A stretch of 6,040 nt of DNA from an uncultured Bacillota bacterium. Lineage in GTDB: Bacteria > Bacillota > Clostridia > Peptostreptococcales > Anaerovoracaceae. Shown piece by piece: positions 1-6,040 of the stretch. A model generated the notes under the pieces. That model was not told the origin of the DNA. It was given only the letters and a program-made list of their open reading frames with translations, and ran no database searches. The position numbers were made by a program, and so were the translations under genes. The DNA lies in assembly GCA_949287115.1 (NCBI GenBank), contig CASEFF010000085.1, forward strand, positions 1 through 6,040, read 5' to 3'. Positions within the stretch are counted from its first letter, which is position 1, and the number at the start of each line of letters is the position of its first letter.

Positions 1-1047
1 AAATGCCTCGTTGAGAAGTACGGCGACACATCGTACGTGGTGCAGAATCCACCGCAGCCGCCTCTTGAAAGAGAGGAGCTGGACGAGTTGTACGGACTGC
101 CGTATATGAGAGACTATCATCCCGCCTATGAGGCTGAAGGAGGAGTGCCTGCGATAGAGGAAGTTAAGTTCAGCATCACGGCCAACAGGGGATGCTTCGG
201 CGGATGCGCTTTCTGCGCCATAACGTATCATCAGGGACGCGAGGTGAGGAGCCGCAGCAGAGAGTCCATCGTCGGCGAAGCCGAAAAGCTGGTGAAGCTG
301 CCCGGGTTTAAAGGTTACATACACGACGTGGGAGGGCCGACGGCCAATTTCAGAAAACCGTCGTGCTCCGGACAGCTGAAAAAAGGCATGTGCGGACGCA
401 GGGACTGTCTGTTCCCGAAGCCGTGCAGATCCCTCGAAGTTGATCACAGCGAGTATATAGACGTGCTCCGTGCCGTCAGAAATATAGAGGGCGTGAAGAA
501 GGTGTTCATAAGGTCAGGCATAAGGTATGATTATCTGATGGCCGACGGCAGCGATGATTTTCTGTGGGAGCTGTGCAGACATCATGTCAGCGGCATACTT
601 AAGGTGGCACCGGAGCACGTCTCACCGCGTGTGCTGAAGAACATGAGAAAGCCTTCCGTGAAAGTGTTTGACATGTTCAGTGAAAAGTACAGAGATGTCA
701 ACAGGCGTCTTGGAAAGAAGCAGTATATGGTGCCGTACTTCATATCGTCCCATCCGGGGAGCACGCTGGAGGACGCCGTGGAGCTGGCCCTTTATATGAA
801 GAGGACGGGATTCGTGCCGGATCAGGTGCAGGATTTCTACCCGACTCCGGGAACGCTGGCGACCTGTATGTATCATACGGAGATGGATCCATTTACGATG
901 GAGAAGGTATACGTGGCAAAGACGATAGAGGAGAAGAAGATGCAGAGGGCGCTCATGCATTTCAACAAAAAGGAAAACAGGAAGACGGTATTGAAGGCCC
1001 TCAGGAAGGCCGGCCGCGAAGACCTTGCGGAGGTGTTGCTGAAATGA
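1..1047 (+). CDS. ygiQ: YgiQ-family radical SAM protein, 3' part (5' end outside window)
   Basis: This is the C-terminal portion of a YgiQ-type (UPF0313) radical SAM enzyme. The reading frame is open from base 1 (KCLVEKYGDTSYVVQNPP), so the GTG at 37 is an internal Val codon and not a start. The 4Fe-4S/SAM motif CX3CX2C is at bases 193-216 (C-FGG-C-AF-C). It is followed by family-typical stretches: HDVGGPTANF, a four-cysteine block (CSGQLKKGMCGRRDC and then PKPC, about bases 364-426), VFIRSGIRYDYL, LKVAPEHVS, and DQVQDFYPTPGT. The extra cysteines are conserved in the family and could hold a second metal site, which is inference. Family members are around 600-740 residues; 348 are visible, so roughly the N-terminal 40% is missing. 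The biochemical substrate is not firmly established. The stop codon overlaps the next start by 4 nt (ATGA). The extreme C-terminus (REDLAEVLLK) lacks the glycine- and cysteine-containing tail I recall from many homologues. Confidence 0.95.
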   Translation, partial: KCLVEKYGDTSYVVQNPPQPPLEREELDELYGLPYMRDYHPAYEAEGGVPAIEEVKFSITANRGCFGGCAFCAITYHQGREVRSRSRESIVGEAEKLVKLPGFKGYIHDVGGPTANFRKPSCSGQLKKGMCGRRDCLFPKPCRSLEVDHSEYIDVLRAVRNIEGVKKVFIRSGIRYDYLMADGSDDFLWELCRHHVSGILKVAPEHVSPRVLKNMRKPSVKVFDMFSEKYRDVNRRLGKKQYMVPYFISSHPGSTLEDAVELALYMKRTGFVPDQVQDFYPTPGTLATCMYHTEMDPFTMEKVYVAKTIEEKKMQRALMHFNKKENRKTVLKALRKAGREDLAEVLLK

Positions 1048-2510
1048 GCGTGATGGAAGAGATAAGAGCTGCTTATGAAGACGGACTTCGTATATATGAG
1101 GACATGACAGGGCTTTACGATGAGCGGGGAGAGGAGGGCGCATTTGCCGTAAGCGAGATGTACGGAACGCCGGAATGCAGCGGCAGCGCCGGGGTCTGCG
1201 ATGAACCGGAAAACGTCATAGCTTTCGGAGATGACCTGGCATATATGGCTTACCTTATAAAGGAGAGAAACCTTGCGGGAAAGATACAGCTCATATACGT
1301 GGATCCGCCGTTCTTTTCCGGCAGCAGGTACGAGGCTTCTTTAAGGCTCGTGTCGGAAAAGCTGGGGCGGTCGTCGCTTTTCAGGATGGGCGCATACGAC
1401 GACAGGCGAAGCGGCGGCAGGAAGGAGTACCTGACGGCCCTTGCAGCAGGATTTTTCATGATGAGGGATCTGTTGTCGGATACGGGATGCCTGTGGGTAC
1501 ATCTCGACGGCCACGCCGTACATTACGTCAAGGTCATGCTCGATGAGATCATGGGAGAGGAAAACTTCGTGAACGAGATCATCTGGACATACAGCTCCGG
1601 CGGCGCCAGCGGCAGGAGGTACGCCAGAAAGCACGACAACCTGCTGTTTTACGGCAGGGGAAAGGACTACAGGTTCAATCCTCTCAGGGAGAAGTCGTAC
1701 AACCGCGGATTCAAACCCTACAGGTTCAGAGGGGTGGAAGAATTCGAGGACGAAAAGGGCTGGTATACGCTGGTGAACATGAAGGATGTGTGGAACATAG
1801 ACATGGTGGGGCGCACATCCTCGGAGCGCAGCGGATATGCCACGCAGAAGCCGGAAAAGCTGCTGGAGCGCATAGTGAGCTCATGCAGCGATGAGGGCGA
1901 TCTGTGCGCCGATTTCTTTGCCGGTTCGGGGACGCTGGGCGCTGTATGCCAGAGGCTGGGCAGGCGGTGGATGATGTGCGACAAGAGTTCTCTCGCCGTT
2001 GCAGTACAGGTTGAGCGGATGGGAAAGGCCGGAGCACGGTTTTTCGTCGAGCGGCAGGAAGACATCACAGGCGGCGGTGACGGCACGACGGGAGGATCGC
2101 GCATCGCGGCGGACATCGTAAAGGACGGAGACGATATCGAGGTGACTCTCACGGATTACATGCCGGCGGAGGATACGGCGGGAAAGATCGCAGGCAGCGG
2201 TGCAAAGGCCGCGGACGAGGTGGGAAAGTACATATCCGAAGATCCCCTCAGCCTGATAAGGTGCTGGAGCGTCGACATTCGTCATGACTGCGAGGTGCAC
2301 AGGGCGGAGAGGCTGATGACGGCAGGCGAGAAAAACTGCGTAATTGGCGGCTGCTCCCGTGGGGCGGAAGCTGCGGAGGAGAAGCCATCGGATACGGCGC
2401 AGACCGATGCAGGCATAGTCAGCATAGTCGGATACGATGTGTTCGGCAACAGGTTTGCCGCAGCAGGACCACTGACGTCGCGCAAAGTCACGAAAGTCAC
2501 GAAGATTTAA
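1044..2510 (+). CDS. Beta-class site-specific DNA methyltransferase (probable adenine-N6, orphan)
   Basis: This 488-residue protein transfers a methyl group from S-adenosylmethionine to an exocyclic amino group in DNA. The catalytic motif IV, DPPF (residues 87-90, in IQLIYVDPPFFSG), lies N-terminal to the SAM-binding motif I, FAGSG (residues 292-296, in DFFAGSGTLGAVCQRLG). That order defines the beta class. DPPF rather than SPPY favours N6-adenine over N4-cytosine. A TQKPEKLLERI segment (267-277), typical of Mod-like enzymes, precedes motif I. Residues about 185-260 lie where the target-recognition region should be; the target site cannot be read from sequence. A C-terminal extension of about 150 residues has a Gly/Ala/Asp/Glu-rich linker (about 341-400) and then a small domain (CWSVD at 407-411, GYDVFGNRF at 463-471). 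The ATG overlaps the ygiQ stop (ATGA). No endonuclease gene is adjacent, so it is an orphan enzyme as far as the window shows. Confidence 0.9.
   Translation: MSVMEEIRAAYEDGLRIYEDMTGLYDERGEEGAFAVSEMYGTPECSGSAGVCDEPENVIAFGDDLAYMAYLIKERNLAGKIQLIYVDPPFFSGSRYEASLRLVSEKLGRSSLFRMGAYDDRRSGGRKEYLTALAAGFFMMRDLLSDTGCLWVHLDGHAVHYVKVMLDEIMGEENFVNEIIWTYSSGGASGRRYARKHDNLLFYGRGKDYRFNPLREKSYNRGFKPYRFRGVEEFEDEKGWYTLVNMKDVWNIDMVGRTSSERSGYATQKPEKLLERIVSSCSDEGDLCADFFAGSGTLGAVCQRLGRRWMMCDKSSLAVAVQVERMGKAGARFFVERQEDITGGGDGTTGGSRIAADIVKDGDDIEVTLTDYMPAEDTAGKIAGSGAKAADEVGKYISEDPLSLIRCWSVDIRHDCEVHRAERLMTAGEKNCVIGGCSRGAEAAEEKPSDTAQTDAGIVSIVGYDVFGNRFAAAGPLTSRKVTKVTKI
2484..2503 (+). repeat. Tandem 9-bp repeat at the 3' end of the methyltransferase gene
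   Basis: AAAGTCACG occurs twice back to back (2484-2492 and 2493-2501), followed by AA of a third unit. The repeat is in frame and encodes KVTKVTK just before the stop codon at 2508-2510. The period is a multiple of three, so changes in copy number would not shift the frame. Confidence 0.85.
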
Positions 2511-2517
2511 AAAATTA

Positions 2518-2546
2518 TTGCACGACCGGTGTTTTTGTTGTATAAT
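2518..2546 (+). promoter_or_regulatory. Sigma-A-type promoter for pyrG
   Basis: A perfect -10 hexamer TATAAT (2541-2546) lies 17 nt downstream of TTGCAC (2518-2523). The latter matches the consensus -35 TTGACA at three of six positions, including the key TTG. The expected transcription start is about A2553, giving a leader of roughly 165 nt before the pyrG ATG. The promoter begins within 10 nt of the methyltransferase stop codon and is in the AT-rich part of the only real intergenic gap. It probably drives pyrG and the two genes behind it. Confidence 0.75.
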
Positions 2547-2561
2547 AACGACATAATTTTT

Positions 2562-4340
<1,779 letters not shown>

Positions 4341-4345
4341 AGAAC

Positions 4346-4933
4346 ATGTACATAAGGAACAACACGCTGGCAGTGATATTCAGAGTGATATTCATAATAG
4401 TATGCGGAGCCGGCATAGTCATGAGACTGATGGGAACGGAATCGATCCTAGGGACGGTGCTTGGCGATTTTGCGCTGATAGCCAACGGGGCGGCGCTGGT
4501 ATATTTCGCCTATCTGATAATAGCGAGACCGGGCTATGAGCGCGGTGCGCTGAGAGGAGCGGTGACGATATACATGGTGGTGACGTTCATCGTGTATTAT
4601 TTCTTCTACTTCGGGACGGCTCTGTCGCGTCCGGAACAGCTCTCGGTGGCCGGGTATCTGCTGTACTTCGTAGCTCCGGTCATGGCCTTTGCCGATTACC
4701 TGCTGTTCTGCAGGAAGGGAGACTTCACGGCGTACAGTCCGATAATATGGGTCATCCTGCCGGTGCTGTTCAATATAGCTGTGTTCATCGTCAACATGTT
4801 CGGCTTTTCGCTGGGCTCCATACCGTATTTCAGTCTGGCGGGCATGAGCATGATGGCGACGCTGTTCATATTCCTGGGCATCAGCTATCTGCTGTTCGTC
4901 ATCGACAATCTGATGGCGGGACGCAGGAGATAA
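4346..4933 (+). CDS. Six-helix integral membrane protein, Pr6Pr-like
   Basis: This 195-residue, very hydrophobic protein has six predicted membrane helices, at about residues 8-28, 36-60, 68-90, 101-121, 132-153 and 165-187. It ends in a basic tail (GRRR), consistent with a cytoplasmic C-terminus. Several segments resemble the Pr6Pr family of uncharacterised bacterial membrane proteins: ALRGAVTIYMVVTFIVYY (about 68-85), LLYFVAPVMAFADYLLF (105-121, with a conserved Pro and Asp inside the fourth helix), and the following WVILPVLFNI. This assignment is from memory of the family pattern. I see no signal peptide, enzymatic motif or nucleotide-binding site. It sits 5 nt after pyrG and 40 nt before the RlmL-like gene, so it belongs to the same transcript, but this does not reveal its job. 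It could be a transporter-like or lipid-modifying protein; the function is unknown. Confidence 0.85.
   Translation: MYIRNNTLAVIFRVIFIIVCGAGIVMRLMGTESILGTVLGDFALIANGAALVYFAYLIIARPGYERGALRGAVTIYMVVTFIVYYFFYFGTALSRPEQLSVAGYLLYFVAPVMAFADYLLFCRKGDFTAYSPIIWVILPVLFNIAVFIVNMFGFSLGSIPYFSLAGMSMMATLFIFLGISYLLFVIDNLMAGRRR
4372..4394 (+). repeat. Short in-frame direct repeat in the membrane protein gene
   Basis: AGTGATATTCA occurs at 4372-4382 and again at 4384-4394, a 12-bp period. It encodes VIFR followed by VIFI in the first membrane helix. It is probably a small internal duplication or simply repetitive hydrophobic coding. Confidence 0.7.
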
Positions 4934-4961
4934 AGGTGACGGACGTGAAAGACGATGATGC

Positions 4962-4966
4962 GGAGG
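4962..4966 (+). promoter_or_regulatory. Shine-Dalgarno fixing the start of the RlmL-like gene
   Basis: GGAGG lies 7 nt before ATG 4974, an ideal spacing, and the ATG gives the family-typical N-terminus MKLELIATATFGLEAVVKRE. There is no promoter-like sequence in the 40-nt gap, so expression probably depends on the upstream genes. Confidence 0.85.
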
Positions 4967-4973
4967 AGACAGC

Positions 4974-6040
4974 ATGAAACTTGAACTTATAGCTACGGCG
5001 ACCTTCGGCCTGGAAGCCGTCGTAAAAAGGGAGATAGAGGCGCTGGGCTACAGGATACTGAAGACGGAAGACGGTAAGGTCACATATACGGGAGACGAAA
5101 GAGCCATAGTCAGGTCGAATCTGTGGCTCAGGAGCGCTGACAGGGTGCTGTTGAGGATGGCCGAGTTCGAGGCCCTTGAATTCGAAGAACTGTTCCAGCA
5201 GACGAAGGCGCTGCCGTGGGAACAGCTCATACCGGTCGACGGCAGGTTCACCGTCAACGGATCGTCGGTGAAATCGAAGCTCCACAGCGTGCCGGCATGT
5301 CAGAAGATCGTAAAAAAAGCAATAGTCGAGAAGCTGAAGGAATTTTACGATGTGGAGAAGTTCGCGGAAACGGGAGCCGATTATACGGTGAAGGCCACCA
5401 TATTAAAGGACAGGGTGACGCTGACGGTGGACACGAGCGGCGCAGGGCTCCACAAGAGAGGTTATCGTGTGGCGGATGTTGCCGCGCCGATAAAGGAAAC
5501 GCTGGCTGCGGCGCTGGTACAGCTTTCCTTCTGGCGGGAAGGACGCATACTGGTGGATCCGTGCTGCGGATCGGGTACGATACCGATAGAGGCGGCAATG
5601 ATGGCAAAGAACATAGCGCCGGGACTCAACAGGACATTTGCCTGCGAGGACTGGGAACTGATAGACGGATCGATCTGGAAGGAAGAAAAAGCCGCGGCGT
5701 TCCGCGCCATAAAGCACGATGCGGAGCCGACCATATACGGCTTTGACATAAACGGCAGGGCCGTGGCGGCGGCCGTCAGAAATGCGGAGGAAGCCGGTGT
5801 GGATGACTGCGTCGTGTTCAGAAAGGCAGATGTGGCCGGGTTGAAACCGGTGGGAGAAAACGGCATCATCATCACGAATCCCCCATACGGAGAGCGTATA
5901 GGCGAGGCAAAGCAGATAGAGCGCATATACGGCGCGCTGTCGGCGTTTCTCGTTAAAAACCCCGACTGGTCCCTCTTCATGATAACAACCGACAAGTCGG
6001 CGGAGGAGAAAGTGGCCGGCCGCAAGGCCGACAGACGGCG
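4974..6040 (+). CDS. rlmL: THUMP-domain rRNA guanine-N2 methyltransferase, RlmL/YpsC type (3' end outside window)
   Basis: By family (COG0116) this enzyme makes N2-methylguanosine in 23S rRNA using S-adenosylmethionine. 355 residues are visible with no stop before the window edge. The N-terminal domain starts ATATFGLEAVVKREIEALGY (7-26). A THUMP RNA-binding domain covers about 45-155, followed by the linker HKRGYR (160-165). The methyltransferase domain has motif I DPCCGSGT (195-202), GFDIN (256-260) for the SAM ribose, and the catalytic NPPYGER (302-308) typical of N2-guanine enzymes. Family members such as Bacillus YpsC are about 380 residues. The visible end (GRKADRRR) is just before the usual terminal LYNG..., so only about 20-30 residues are missing. 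It is the third gene of the pyrG unit. Unlike E. coli RlmKL it belongs to the short single-domain form, though the missing end means a fusion cannot be formally excluded. Confidence 0.94.
   Translation, partial: MKLELIATATFGLEAVVKREIEALGYRILKTEDGKVTYTGDERAIVRSNLWLRSADRVLLRMAEFEALEFEELFQQTKALPWEQLIPVDGRFTVNGSSVKSKLHSVPACQKIVKKAIVEKLKEFYDVEKFAETGADYTVKATILKDRVTLTVDTSGAGLHKRGYRVADVAAPIKETLAAALVQLSFWREGRILVDPCCGSGTIPIEAAMMAKNIAPGLNRTFACEDWELIDGSIWKEEKAAAFRAIKHDAEPTIYGFDINGRAVAAAVRNAEEAGVDDCVVFRKADVAGLKPVGENGIIITNPPYGERIGEAKQIERIYGALSAFLVKNPDWSLFMITTDKSAEEKVAGRKADRR

Noticed and set aside
37..39. GTG at 37 as the start of the radical SAM gene.
   Set aside because: The frame is open upstream to base 1 and encodes family-typical residues (LVEKYGD), and the known family has a large N-terminal region before this point.
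5216..5746. Plus-strand open frame (176 codons) inside the RlmL-like gene.
   Set aside because: The overlapping frame encodes clear THUMP and methyltransferase motifs. This frame gives Gly/Arg-rich sequence with no family resemblance.

Overview
The window looks like ordinary chromosomal DNA from a low-to-mid GC Gram-positive, most likely a Clostridia-type Firmicute. All five genes are on the + strand and densely packed, with strong purine-rich ribosome binding sites. The CTP synthase reads like clostridial copies, for example [10 protein letters not shown] rather than the proteobacterial form. Codon use is distinctive: ATA for Ile and AGG/AGA for Arg dominate in a genome that looks GC-moderate by eye. 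The lineage is inferred from protein style only.

Layout. (1) Bases 1-1047 hold the 3' part of a YgiQ-family radical SAM gene, cut by the window edge. (2) Bases 1044-2510 hold a beta-class (amino-) DNA methyltransferase that overlaps the first gene by the ATGA tetranucleotide, so the two are probably co-transcribed and translationally coupled; no restriction partner is present. (3) Bases 2511-2717 form the only real intergenic gap. It carries a sigma-A-like promoter and a leader of about 160 nt with nested inverted repeats and two T-tracts. (4) Bases 2718-4340 encode full-length CTP synthase (pyrG). (5) Bases 4346-4933 encode a six-helix membrane protein resembling the Pr6Pr family. (6) From 4974 to the right edge lies a THUMP-domain rRNA guanine-N2 methyltransferase of the RlmL/YpsC type, missing only its C-terminal tail.

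How they fit together. There are two transcription units: ygiQ with the methyltransferase, and pyrG with the membrane protein and the RlmL-like gene (gaps of 5 and 40 nt). I see no phage, transposon, CRISPR, tRNA or rRNA sequence. I do not find a clear new multi-gene system. The items most worth a second look are the structured pyrG leader, including a loop complementary to the pyrG Shine-Dalgarno region, and the orphan DNA methyltransferase coupled to ygiQ.
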